A stretch of DNA of 64,000 nt, taken from assembly GCA_964613945.1 (NCBI GenBank), contig CAZTJC010000013.1, positions 1 through 64,000 on the forward strand. Direction: 5' to 3'. The notes under the pieces are model-generated. The model searched no databases. It was not told the origin of the DNA and saw only the letters and a program-made list of their open reading frames with translations. Below are positions 24,187 to 32,644 of the stretch, piece after piece (within the stretch, counting starts at the first letter, position 1; each line of letters starts with the position of its first letter). Source of the stretch: JAVVHH01 sp964613945 (GTDB taxonomy: Bacteria; Pseudomonadota; Alphaproteobacteria; Acetobacterales; Acetobacteraceae). The translations under genes were made by a program, and so were the position numbers.

Positions 24187-25378
24187 CAGAATAGCGCCTT
24201 CAGCCGTTGATCGGCGGGTGGCAGGAAGGCGGGCGTGAAGATCTGCTCCGGCGTCGGCGTGCGCGGCAGGCCATCCGCGTCGACGAGGATGTCGATCGAC
24301 TGTTGCAGCCGCGCCGGGTCGACGGCGCCGAGGCCGATCCGCTTGATCTCCGGGTGGTTCATTTCGGCACGCAGGGTCGCGTCGAGCCGTTCCCGTTCCA
24401 CGGTGGCCTTCAGCAACGGCTCCCGCTTCACCACCGCGGCGATCGCGGCATCCGGCTCCTTGATCGTGTCCTGCAGGCCGTGATTGACGGCACGCACGAA
24501 GCCCTCGATCGCCTTTGGGTCGTCCTGCACCAGCTTGCGCGAGGCGATGATGGCGTTGGAGTAGAGGTCCATCCCGTAATCGCCGAAATTGATGAAGCGG
24601 AGCTGCGATGCGTCCACGCGCATGAGCTTGGCCGAGAACAGGATCGTGTTGACGTAGCCGAACACGCCGTCCACCTGCTTGGACATCAGCATCTGCTCGC
24701 GCAGGTTGGGCTGCATGTTGGTGATCGTGACGCCGGAGCAGTCGATCCTGGCGATCTTGCAGAAGGCGGGCCAAAGCTTCAGCGCGCCGTCATTGGCGGC
24801 CCCGCCCAGCGTCTTGCCTTCGAGGTCCTGGGGCGTGTGGATCGGGCTGTCGGCGCGGACGGCGATCGTGAATGGCGGCTGGTTGAACATCGCGTAAACC
24901 GCGATCGGCGCGCCCTCCGGCTTGCGGGCGACGAGTTCGACCAGGGCATTGATGTCGCCGAAGCCGAGGTCGTAGGTGCCGTTGGCGACCAGCGGCACGG
25001 CGGCGCCGGAGCCGTTGCCCTGGTCGAAGGCGACGTCCAGCCCTTCGGCGGCGAAGTAGCCGCGGTCCTGGGCCAGGAAGAACATGCCCTGCGGACCTTG
25101 GTATTTCCAGTTCAGCACCACCCGAAGCTTGGTTTCCGCCTGCGCCTGCCCGGTCGACAGCGTCGCCAGGNNNNNNNNNNNNNNNNNNNNNNNNNNNNNN
25201 NNNNNNNNNNNNNNNNNNNNNNNNNNNNNNNNNNNNNNNNNNNNNNNNNNNNNNNNNNNNNNNNNNNNNNCACCACCCGAAGCTTGGTTTCCGCCTGCGC
25301 CTGCCCGGTCGACAGCGTCGCCAGGTCGGCGAGCAGCGCGAGCAGAAGGCGGCGGCGGGGTCGGCTGGCGGCAGGCAT
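24186..25378 (-). CDS. ABC substrate-binding protein, NMT1/THI5 family (interrupted by a false gap)
   Basis: The gene begins with an Arg-rich signal sequence (SRPRRRLLLALLADLATL) cleaved near AQAET, continues with VLNWKYQGPQGMFFLAQ, GYFAAEGLDVAFDQG and GFGDINA, and ends at KALF. I choose ATG 25378 because GGAG lies 6 nt upstream; ATG 25390 is in frame too. The 100-N gap at 25171-25270 is flanked by two copies of the same 55 bp. Removing 155 bp restores an uninterrupted 345-residue protein. It is a paralog of the binding protein at 19448 and heads the leftward operon, divergent from the LysR gene. Confidence 0.88.
25116..25170. repeat. 55-bp duplicated contig end (left copy)
   Basis: This 55-bp sequence, ending exactly at the N-run, is repeated without change at 25271-25325, starting exactly after the N-run. 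It is an assembly overlap and not a biological repeat. Confidence 0.9.
25171..25270. other. False assembly gap (100 N)
   Basis: Both flanks carry the same 55 bp, the signature of two contigs sharing a terminal k-mer that the scaffolder failed to merge. No sequence is missing here. Confidence 0.9.
25271..25325. repeat. 55-bp duplicated contig end (right copy)
   Basis: Identical to 25116-25170; see there. Confidence 0.9.
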
Positions 25379-25483
25379 CGCGGTCTCCATGGACGTAACA
25401 GGACCGTAGACGCCGGTGGGCGATGCTGGATAATGCTGAGAACGGCACAGGCCGATGCCGAAAAGTCGACGGAGGTTTAGGGT

Positions 25484-26428
25484 TTGGCGATCCGGCAGAT
25501 GCGGGTGTGGCGATACGTTGATGCCGTGGCGCGGGCCGGGTCATTCCGCAAGGCGGCGGAGGCCCTAAACGTCACCGCGACGGCGCTGCAGCGGCGGGTT
25601 CAGGACCTCGAGGCGGACTTCGGTGCGGAGTTGTTCGAGCGGCTGCCCACGGGCGTGCGGCCGACGGCGGCTGGGGAAGCACTGATCCGGTGGGTGCGCT
25701 CGCAGGCGGCGGACCTCGAGCGGGTGCAATCGCACATCGAAGATTTGTCGGGGCTGCGGCGCGGCGTCGTCCGGATCGCCTGCAGCCAGGCGCTGGCGCA
25801 GTCCTTTCTGCCTGAGCAGATCGCCACCTTCACGACGGCGTTCCCGCTGGTGCGGTTCCAGGTGGTCATCCGCGACCATGGCGGGGTGCTGACGGCGCTG
25901 CGCGACTACGAGGTCGATCTCGGCCTGGTGTTCAACCCGGAGCGGCATCCGGATTTCCAGCCGCTGATGACCCTGGGGCAGCGTCTGGTGGCGATCATGG
26001 CGGCGGATCATCCGCTGGCCGAGCGGCCCAGGCTTCGCCTGCGTGACATCGCCGCCTATCCGTTGGCGCTGCCGGACCCGAGCTTCTCCGGCCGCCAGAT
26101 CGTCGACTTGATCATGAGCACCAGTTCGGTCCGGCTCGACATCCAGCTCGAGGCGAACTCGTTCGAGCTTCTGCGCAACTACACCCGTCTCACCCGGGCG
26201 GTGACGGTGCAGATCGAGATCGGGGCGGATGCGTCGCGGCTTGGTGCCGGGCTGGTCGGCCGGCCGATCGACGACCGCGACCTGGCGCATGGCTCGCTGG
26301 TGTTGGGACAACTCCGCAACCGCAGCCTGCCGGTCGCGGTGGCGAAGTTCGCCGACCAGCTCGCCCGCGAGTTGGATGCCGGGCGGTCGCTGCCGACACT
26401 TGACCGTCATGACCAACCGGCATCTTGA
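25484..26428 (+). CDS. LysR-family transcriptional regulator
   Basis: The 314-residue protein has a LysR helix-turn-helix (WRYVDAVARAGSFRKAAEALNVTATALQRRVQDLE) in the first 65 residues, read here in parts, and a periplasmic-binding-like effector domain from about residue 90. TTG 25484 follows GGAGG at 8-nt spacing; ATG 25499 is the alternative. It is divergent from the NMT1/THI5 transporter operon and sits 26 bp before the MaoC-SCP2 operon. It may control either or both. The typical LysR arrangement favours the divergent transporter operon. I could not identify a clear T-N11-A box. Confidence 0.88.
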   Translation: MAIRQMRVWRYVDAVARAGSFRKAAEALNVTATALQRRVQDLEADFGAELFERLPTGVRPTAAGEALIRWVRSQAADLERVQSHIEDLSGLRRGVVRIACSQALAQSFLPEQIATFTTAFPLVRFQVVIRDHGGVLTALRDYEVDLGLVFNPERHPDFQPLMTLGQRLVAIMAADHPLAERPRLRLRDIAAYPLALPDPSFSGRQIVDLIMSTSSVRLDIQLEANSFELLRNYTRLTRAVTVQIEIGADASRLGAGLVGRPIDDRDLAHGSLVLGQLRNRSLPVAVAKFADQLARELDAGRSLPTLDRHDQPAS

Positions 26429-26454
26429 ATCGGAATGCTGAAGGGGAGCGATGC

Positions 26455-27300
26455 GTGAGGGTTCTACCGTCCTACTTCGAAGATTTCCGCCCGGGTGACA
26501 GATTCACCAGCGAACCTCGCCTCGTCACGGAAGCGGACCTCCAGCACATGATCGAGGCCAGCGGCGACCGCCACCGCCTGCATACCGACGCCGGCTATGC
26601 TCGGGACGCCGGGTTCGCAGGGCCGCTGCTGCATGGGCCGTTCGGGATCGCGGCGTTCCTGGGGTGGTTCACCGGCAGCGGCATCGCCGCGGATACCGTG
26701 CTGGCGATGCTGGACTCGAACTGGCGTTACCTCGGGCCGATCATCGTCGGCGATGCCCTGTCGTTCGAGATGACGATCACGCGCTGCCGGCGAAGCGGCA
26801 AGGGCGATCGGGGCATCGTCGGCCGGCATGTCCGCATCCGCAACACGGCAGGCACGCCCGTGCAGGAGGGGCGCACCGCCATGCTGGTGCGCGCCAGGGA
26901 TCGGGAGGCCGCGCCGGCGCGTGAGTTCTTTACCCCGGCCTGGACTCGGCTGGTCGGCGCCGGCCTCGGCGGCAACGAGGCTTTCCGCCGGGCGACGGCC
27001 ACGTGGGACGGGGCGTTCGCGCTGGCTTGTGGCGAGGACGAGGCGCATTTCCGCGTCTACAAGGGTCAGGTGCTCGACGCCGGCCCGCGGCCGCCGAACG
27101 GGCCGGATTTCACGCTGGTCGCGGACGAGTTGGTCTGGACGGAGCTGTTCACCGCGGAAACGGACCAGTTCATGCAGCGCGCCATGCAGGGGCAGTTCGC
27201 GGTTCGTGGCTCCGCCTACGAATACCTGCGGCTGACCAAGGCGCTGGCGATGACGGTCGAGGTGGCGCGGACGCTGTTTCGCGAGGGAGGTGCGGCATGA
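26455..27300 (+). CDS. MaoC-like hydratase fused to an SCP2-like domain
   Basis: The first 150 residues match MaoC hydratases: YFEDFRPGDRF, then DRHRLHTDAGYARDAGF and GPLLHGP. From about residue 170, WDGAFALACGEDEAHFRVYKG, FTLVADE, MQRAMQGQFAVRG and YEYLRLTKAL resemble a sterol carrier protein-2 domain. The fusion order resembles C-terminal parts of peroxisomal-type multifunctional enzymes. GTG 26455 is preceded by AAGGGGAG; the nearby ATG at 26451 is out of frame. A CoA-thioester hydratase in fatty or aromatic acid breakdown is likely. Its stop overlaps the hydrolase start. Confidence 0.75.
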   Translation: MRVLPSYFEDFRPGDRFTSEPRLVTEADLQHMIEASGDRHRLHTDAGYARDAGFAGPLLHGPFGIAAFLGWFTGSGIAADTVLAMLDSNWRYLGPIIVGDALSFEMTITRCRRSGKGDRGIVGRHVRIRNTAGTPVQEGRTAMLVRARDREAAPAREFFTPAWTRLVGAGLGGNEAFRRATATWDGAFALACGEDEAHFRVYKGQVLDAGPRPPNGPDFTLVADELVWTELFTAETDQFMQRAMQGQFAVRGSAYEYLRLTKALAMTVEVARTLFREGGAA

Positions 27301-28112
27301 TGCGTGGTCACTACATCGACCTCGAGGGTGCCGCGGCGTTTGTCGAGGAATGGGGGCAAGGGCCGACCGTGCTGTGTCTGCACACGGCGGGACAGAGCGG
27401 GGTGCAGTGGCGCCGGGCTGGGCCGGCGCTAGCGGAGTTGGGATGGCGCGTGCTGATTCCGGACCTGCCGGGGCATGGCCGCTCGGAGCCGGCGCCGGGC
27501 GGGCCGATACGGGATCTGGGCCAGTACGGAGCCTGGTGCCTGGCGCTGCTGCGGCAGATGGGGGCGGAGCACCCGGCCGCCGTGGGGTGCTCGATCGGCG
27601 GCAAGATCGCGCTCGACATGGCCTGCCGGGCCGGGGCATCGCTGCGCGGGGTGGTGGCGATGGCCGCGGATGCCGGGCTGGACAAGCGCGCCGGCGCGGC
27701 GTTCGCGCGCTCCATGGAGCGCGAGCTGGAGGACTCGGCCGCGCCGAGCCGGAGCGACCGGACGTATCTCGGCACGCTGGCCGTGCTCGGCCGGGTGGTG
27801 CCGGCGGCACGGCAGGAAATGATCGCCACCATGCATCGGCGCGAGGACCCGGCGGTCACGCATAGCGACCTGATCGGCTGGGCCAATTTCGACCGCTGGG
27901 CGGACTTGGCGACAATTGCATGCCCGGTTCACCTCGTCGTCGGTTCGGACGACCTGTGGATGTTGCCGGATCGGGCGGAACTGACGGCGGCGCGGATCCC
28001 GGCGGGGCAATACACGCTGCTGGACGGGATCGGCCACTATCCGATGGAGGAGACCGACATGATGGCGGAGCTGCTGGACGGCTGGTTGCGGACGTTTGGG
28101 GAGGCGTCGTGA
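27297..28112 (+). CDS. Alpha/beta hydrolase
   Basis: The 271-residue protein has an alpha/beta-hydrolase fold with nucleophile Ser in GCSIGG (about residue 102), Asp in GSDDLWMLPD and His in GIGHYPME. HTAGQSG near residue 30 supplies the oxyanion region, and LPGHGRS follows. It lies between a CoA-pathway hydratase and an acyl-CoA ligase with overlaps on both sides. It may hydrolyse a ring-cleavage product, enol-lactone or ester that feeds the ligase. ATG 27297 and ATG 27300 are adjacent alternatives. Confidence 0.87.
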   Translation: MMRGHYIDLEGAAAFVEEWGQGPTVLCLHTAGQSGVQWRRAGPALAELGWRVLIPDLPGHGRSEPAPGGPIRDLGQYGAWCLALLRQMGAEHPAAVGCSIGGKIALDMACRAGASLRGVVAMAADAGLDKRAGAAFARSMERELEDSAAPSRSDRTYLGTLAVLGRVVPAARQEMIATMHRREDPAVTHSDLIGWANFDRWADLATIACPVHLVVGSDDLWMLPDRAELTAARIPAGQYTLLDGIGHYPMEETDMMAELLDGWLRTFGEAS

Positions 28113-29734
28113 TGTCGATGATCGCGCTGTTGCGCGGGCACCGGGACCAGGCCCCCGAGGCGCCGCTGTTGATCGATGCGGGTGCGGGCGAGCCGGTCGT
28201 CGTGACACGGGGGGAGTTCTGGCGGCGCGTGGTCGCGCTGCGGGCCGAGCTGGTGGCGCGCGGGGTCGGGCCTGGCGGCTGCATCGCGACCTGGTTGCCG
28301 AACTGGTCGGACGCGCTGGTGTGGCAGTTCGCGGCGGTGGCGGTGGGCGCGCACGTGATCGGGATCAATACGCGCTACAATGTCGAGGAAGCGCGGCACG
28401 TGCTCGCCTTTGCGCGGCCGAGCGTGTTGGCGATCGCGCACGGGTTTCTCGGGCTCGATCTGCGGGCGCGGCTGCAGGCGGCGGCGGAGACGTTGGGGGC
28501 GGCGGTTCCCAGCGTCGCCGTGATCGCCGGGCCGCGGCGGCCGGCGGCGAGCGACGCCGATTGGGCCGGCTACGACCTCGGCGCCGGAGCCTGGGTGCCG
28601 TCCTCGGCGGAGCAGGATGGCGAGCTCGACGACGATCCGAGCCGGTTGGCGGCAGCGTTCACCACCTCCGGCTCCACGGGGCGGCCGAAGCTGGCGGGGC
28701 ATAGCGTCGGCGCCGTCGCCACCCATGCCGTCGCCTGCGCTGAGGCGGGCGGGTGGACGGCGGGGAGCGTGCACGTGTCGGCGCTGCCGCTTTCCGGCGT
28801 GTTCGCATACGCGCCGGCGATGGCGACGATCGCGGCCGGAGGCGTGTGCGTGCTGGAGCCGGCGTTCGACGCGGGGGTGATCCTCGCCGACATCGAGCGT
28901 CACGGGGTGACGCACCTGATCGGCGGCGACGACATCGTCAGCCGCTTGTTCGAGGCGGCGGCGGCGCGGCCGGGCGCCCTCGCCTCGCTGCGGCGGTTGT
29001 TCATCGCCGACTTCAATGGACGCTCGGTGCCGCTGGCGGCGGAGGCGGAGCGGCGGGGGATGGTGGCAGCGGGGGTATACGGCTCGTCGGAGCTGTTCGC
29101 GCTGACGGCGTTCTGGTTGCCGGAGGACCCGGCGCCGGGTCGCTGGCTGGGGGGTGGACGCCCGGTTTCGGCGGCGATCGGTGTGCGGACCGGCGATCCG
29201 GAGACGGGGGCGGGTTTGCCGACGGGGGAAGCGGGCGAGCTGCAATTCCGGGGTTACAACGTGGTCGATGGCTATCTGGGCGACCCGGCGCGGCGGGACG
29301 CGGTGCTGACGACGGATGGCTGGTTCCGGTCGGGCGATCTCGGGACGGTGCGGCCGGATGGGAGCTTCGAGTACCTGTGCCGCGCGGGCGATGCGTTGCG
29401 GTTGCGCGGGTTTCTGGTCGAGCCGGCGGAAATCGAGAACCGGCTGATCGAGCATGCCGGGGTGCTGGAGGCCAAGGTGGTGGGCCTGCGACCCGCCGAG
29501 GGCGAGACGCAGGCGGTGGCGTTTGCCGTGCTGCGGGAGGAGGACCCGCCGACGCCGGGCGAGCTGCTGGCCTGGTGCGCCGCGGCGCTGGCGCGGCACA
29601 AGGTGCCGCACGCGCTGCACGTCATCAATGCCATGCCGGTCACGACCGGCACCAACGGCACCAAGGTGCGGGCGGCGCAGTTGCGCGAGTGGGCGGTGGC
29701 GCTCGCGGCCGATCCGTTGGCCCTCCTGACCTAG
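28112..29734 (+). CDS. AMP-dependent acyl-CoA synthetase/ligase
   Basis: The 540-residue adenylate-forming enzyme has the P-loop-like TTSGSTGRPK at about residue 187, GVYGSSE, GWFRSGDLG and the hinge RLRGFLVEPAEIE. Lys in TNGTKVRA near the end is the expected catalytic lysine. It would activate a carboxylate to its CoA thioester for the MaoC-type hydratase encoded upstream. Its ATG shares one base with the hydrolase TGA. It is convergent with the binding-protein gene after one base. Confidence 0.9.
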   Translation: MSMIALLRGHRDQAPEAPLLIDAGAGEPVVVTRGEFWRRVVALRAELVARGVGPGGCIATWLPNWSDALVWQFAAVAVGAHVIGINTRYNVEEARHVLAFARPSVLAIAHGFLGLDLRARLQAAAETLGAAVPSVAVIAGPRRPAASDADWAGYDLGAGAWVPSSAEQDGELDDDPSRLAAAFTTSGSTGRPKLAGHSVGAVATHAVACAEAGGWTAGSVHVSALPLSGVFAYAPAMATIAAGGVCVLEPAFDAGVILADIERHGVTHLIGGDDIVSRLFEAAAARPGALASLRRLFIADFNGRSVPLAAEAERRGMVAAGVYGSSELFALTAFWLPEDPAPGRWLGGGRPVSAAIGVRTGDPETGAGLPTGEAGELQFRGYNVVDGYLGDPARRDAVLTTDGWFRSGDLGTVRPDGSFEYLCRAGDALRLRGFLVEPAEIENRLIEHAGVLEAKVVGLRPAEGETQAVAFAVLREEDPPTPGELLAWCAAALARHKVPHALHVINAMPVTTGTNGTKVRAAQLREWAVALAADPLALLT

Positions 29735-29735
29735 G

Positions 29736-30980
29736 TCACCCCTTGCGGACGAAGGGGCAGGCACTTTCGGCGAGAGGACGGAAGGCTTGGTCGGTCGGCG
29801 TGGTCGCGTACAGCGCGTACACGTCGGCCTTGCTGCGGCGCTCGGCGGGCGGTTTGACCTGGAACAGGTAGATGGGGGCGATCATCTGACCGTCGGCGCG
29901 CACCTGGCCGGGGCCGAACGCGTCGTCGTCGGTCGGGATGGATTTCATCACGTCCACGGTCTTGGTGCCGGATTTCTTGGCCTCGGCGACGCCCATCTGC
30001 TTCACCGCCTTGAGGTAGTGCACCATGCCGGCATAAGCGCCGGCCTGAAGTGAGTTCGGCACCACATCGGCCGGGAGCCGCGACTTGAGGCGGTCGTAGA
30101 AGGCGCGGGTGCGGTTGTTGAGGTTCCAGTAGAAGCTTTCGGTGACCAGCAGGCCGGCGGCGGCGGCCGGGTCGGTGGCGATGACGTCCTGGATGAAGGC
30201 GCCGAGGCCGGCGACGCGCATCTTGCCGGTGAGGCCGAACTCCGCGATCTGCTTTAATTCGTTGACCACGTCGTTGCCGGAGCTGGCCAGCGCCAGGACG
30301 TTGGCGCCGCTGGATTGCGCCTGGAGCAGGAATGACGAGAAGTCGGTGGTGCCCGGGAAGGGATAGGCGCTGCTGCCGGCGACGGTGCCGCCGGCAGCTT
30401 TGAGGAAGGTGGCCGCGTCGTCCTGCAGAGCATGGCCGTAGCCGTAATCGGCGGTGACGAAGAACCAGTTCTTGTCACCCTTTTCGACGATCGAGGTGGC
30501 GGTGGAATGCGCCATCGCCCAGGTGTCGAGCGGGCCGTGCACCAGGTTGGGCGAGCATTGCTGGCCGGTGAGCACGGAGGAGAGCGCGCCGGTGTTGACG
30601 TGCACCTTGTCCTTCTCGCGGGCGACCGTGTTGACGGCCAGGGCGACGGCGGTGTTGCCGACCTGGATCAGGACGTCGACGCCGTCGCGGTCGAACCATT
30701 GCCGGACGATCGTGGCGCCGACGTCCGGCTTGTTCTGGTGGTCGGCCTGCAGCAGCTCGACCTTTATGCCCGGATTGGCGGCCATGAACTCGGCGATGGC
30801 CTGGCGCGCGCATTCGGTGCCGGTGGGGCCCTCGATGTCGCGATAGGGACCGCCGAGATCGGTCAGGGCGCCGACGCGGATGGTTTCGGATTGCGCAATG
30901 GCTGGGCGGCACATGGCGGTGCCGGCCATCGTTGCGCCGGCAGTCGCCAGGAGCGTGCGTCGGCTTACCTTGAGACTCAT
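29736..30980 (-). CDS. ABC substrate-binding protein, Leu/Ile/Val type
   Basis: The 414-residue protein starts with a Tat-type signal (SRRTLLATAGATMAG...) cleaved near PAIAQSE, then IRVGALTDLGGPY, which is typical of LivJ-like binding proteins with type 1 periplasmic folds. ATG 30980 follows GGAGGA. No permease or ATPase genes of this family are next to it, so it is an orphan or partners with a distant transporter. It lies downstream of two exported MmgE/PrpD-family genes in the same direction. The spacing between it and the second is 88 bp, so co-transcription is likely. Confidence 0.88.
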   Translation of the reverse strand: MSLKVSRRTLLATAGATMAGTAMCRPAIAQSETIRVGALTDLGGPYRDIEGPTGTECARQAIAEFMAANPGIKVELLQADHQNKPDVGATIVRQWFDRDGVDVLIQVGNTAVALAVNTVAREKDKVHVNTGALSSVLTGQQCSPNLVHGPLDTWAMAHSTATSIVEKGDKNWFFVTADYGYGHALQDDAATFLKAAGGTVAGSSAYPFPGTTDFSSFLLQAQSSGANVLALASSGNDVVNELKQIAEFGLTGKMRVAGLGAFIQDVIATDPAAAAGLLVTESFYWNLNNRTRAFYDRLKSRLPADVVPNSLQAGAYAGMVHYLKAVKQMGVAEAKKSGTKTVDVMKSIPTDDDAFGPGQVRADGQMIAPIYLFQVKPPAERRSKADVYALYATTPTDQAFRPLAESACPFVRKG

Positions 30981-31068
30981 ACGGTTCCTCCCGGTCGTCC
31001 GGCCTTTGGGCCGGACTGGTTCACCGCATGGTATCACCGAGCAGCGGGGCTGTATCCGCTGCCCTGCG

Positions 31069-32568
31069 CTACGTCGCGGCGCCGGCCCGGCCGATCTTGC
31101 CGGCGTCGTCGAGGTCCCAGGCCTTCCAGCACAAATCCATCAGCGCCCGGCTTTGCGTCGCCGGGATGATGCCTTCGGTCAGGCCGGTGAACTTGTCTTC
31201 CAGCTGGGCATCCGACATCGGGTGGTCCTGGCTGCCGACCGCGTGCTCGATGAACTTGTGCAGGACACGGCCGTCGTTCAGCGTGATCGTCATGTCGACC
31301 TGATCGGACTTGATCGCCGGGTCGATGGTGGCGTCGACCTTCTGGCGCACGGCCACCACGGCCGGGTCGCGCACGGCAGCGTCGGTGAAGGCCTGCTCCC
31401 CTCCCCGCCCGGTGACCAGGGCGACGGCGGTTGCGTGGAAGATGCTGAACTTGCCTTCCAAGCCGGTGCGCGGCTCAGTCTTGCCCATCAGGTTCAGCAC
31501 CAGCGGGTGCACCTTCAGCGCCACGGACTTGATGTCGCCGGGCTGCAGCTTGTTTTCGTTGCGGAGCTGGATGGCGGCGTCGATGGAGGGATGGGCGACG
31601 ATGCCGCAGGCGAAGGGCTTGTAGGTGTTCAGGGCCAGCTCGTAGCGGGTGCCCAGGCCTTCGGTGACTTCGGCCCAGTTGTGACGCGAGCTGACGGCCT
31701 GCGCCCAGCCGTCGAAGCCTTCCAGGGCGTTCTCGGCGGCGGTGAAGCCTTGTTGCGCCATGAGGGCGGCGAGCATGCCGTTCTGCGCGGCGCGGCCGGG
31801 GTGGAAGCTCTTGGTGTCGGAGCCGAACTGCACTTTCAGGCCCACGGGCTGGGAGGCGGCGAGGCCGATCGCCCAGGTCATGTGCTGTTCGTCGAGCTTG
31901 AGCAGGCGGCCGATGGCGGCGGCGGCACCGAACACGCCGCAGGTGCCGGTGATGTGCCAGCCCATGGCGTAGTGCTCGGGATACACCGAGTTGCCGATGC
32001 GGCACTCGATCTCGCAGCCCAGCACCAGGGCGTTCATGAACTCGGCGCCGGAGACGGGGCGATATTCCGCGAAAGCGGTGAGTGCCGAGGCGACGGGGCC
32101 GGCGGGATGGATGATGGTCTTGAGGTGGGTGTCGTCGTAATCCAGCACGTGGGAGCTGATGCCGTTCACCAGGGCGGCGTGCAGCGCGTCCATGCGTTCC
32201 TTGCGGCCAAACAGGCTGGCCTGCTCGGGGCCGGAGAACGGCTTTAGCGCTGCTACGGCGTGAGTCGGCGCGCCCTGGCTTGAGCCGCCGACGGCGCAGC
32301 CGACCCAATTCAGCAGCGTGCGGGTGGCTTCCTTGCGGACCGCCTCCGGCACCTGGTCGATCGGGGCGGTGGCGGCGTAGCGGGCGACGATGCGGGTGAC
32401 GGGCGGCGGCGGCGGGCCCTTGGGGGCCGCGCCCGGCGGGGCGGCGACGGGTTGGGCGGGGGTGGTTTGGGCCAGAACCGTGCCTGCGGCGGCGCCGGTG
32501 GCGGCTACGCCGGCCACGAGGCCGGTGGCGGTGGTGCGCAGCAGGCTGCGGCGTTCGATGGAGTTCAT
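31069..32568 (-). CDS. MmgE/PrpD family protein with signal peptide (second copy)
   Basis: The 499-residue protein belongs to the MmgE/PrpD fold (2-methylcitrate dehydratase and related). Family marks include LLNWVGCAVGGS, HVLDYDDTHLKT, FHPGRAAQNGMLAALMA and NTYKPFACGIVAHPSIDA. An N-terminal Tat-like leader, ERRSLLRTTATGLVAG, and a Pro/Ala-rich linker precede the fold, so export is predicted, which is unusual for PrpD proteins. The CDS follows its paralog by 76 bp. The substrate is unknown. Confidence 0.85.
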   Translation of the reverse strand: MNSIERRSLLRTTATGLVAGVAATGAAAGTVLAQTTPAQPVAAPPGAAPKGPPPPPVTRIVARYAATAPIDQVPEAVRKEATRTLLNWVGCAVGGSSQGAPTHAVAALKPFSGPEQASLFGRKERMDALHAALVNGISSHVLDYDDTHLKTIIHPAGPVASALTAFAEYRPVSGAEFMNALVLGCEIECRIGNSVYPEHYAMGWHITGTCGVFGAAAAIGRLLKLDEQHMTWAIGLAASQPVGLKVQFGSDTKSFHPGRAAQNGMLAALMAQQGFTAAENALEGFDGWAQAVSSRHNWAEVTEGLGTRYELALNTYKPFACGIVAHPSIDAAIQLRNENKLQPGDIKSVALKVHPLVLNLMGKTEPRTGLEGKFSIFHATAVALVTGRGGEQAFTDAAVRDPAVVAVRQKVDATIDPAIKSDQVDMTITLNDGRVLHKFIEHAVGSQDHPMSDAQLEDKFTGLTEGIIPATQSRALMDLCWKAWDLDDAGKIGRAGAAT

Positions 32569-32644
32569 GGCAAGGGCTTTCCTTGAGGCGTGCGATATCG
32601 GCCGAGGCCGGGGTCGCGTGAAGAATGGGGTCGCTTGCTCGGCG

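Noticed and set aside
25116..25325. A direct repeat or transposon scar of 55 bp
   Set aside because: The copies sit exactly against the N-run, so the explanation is an unmerged contig overlap.
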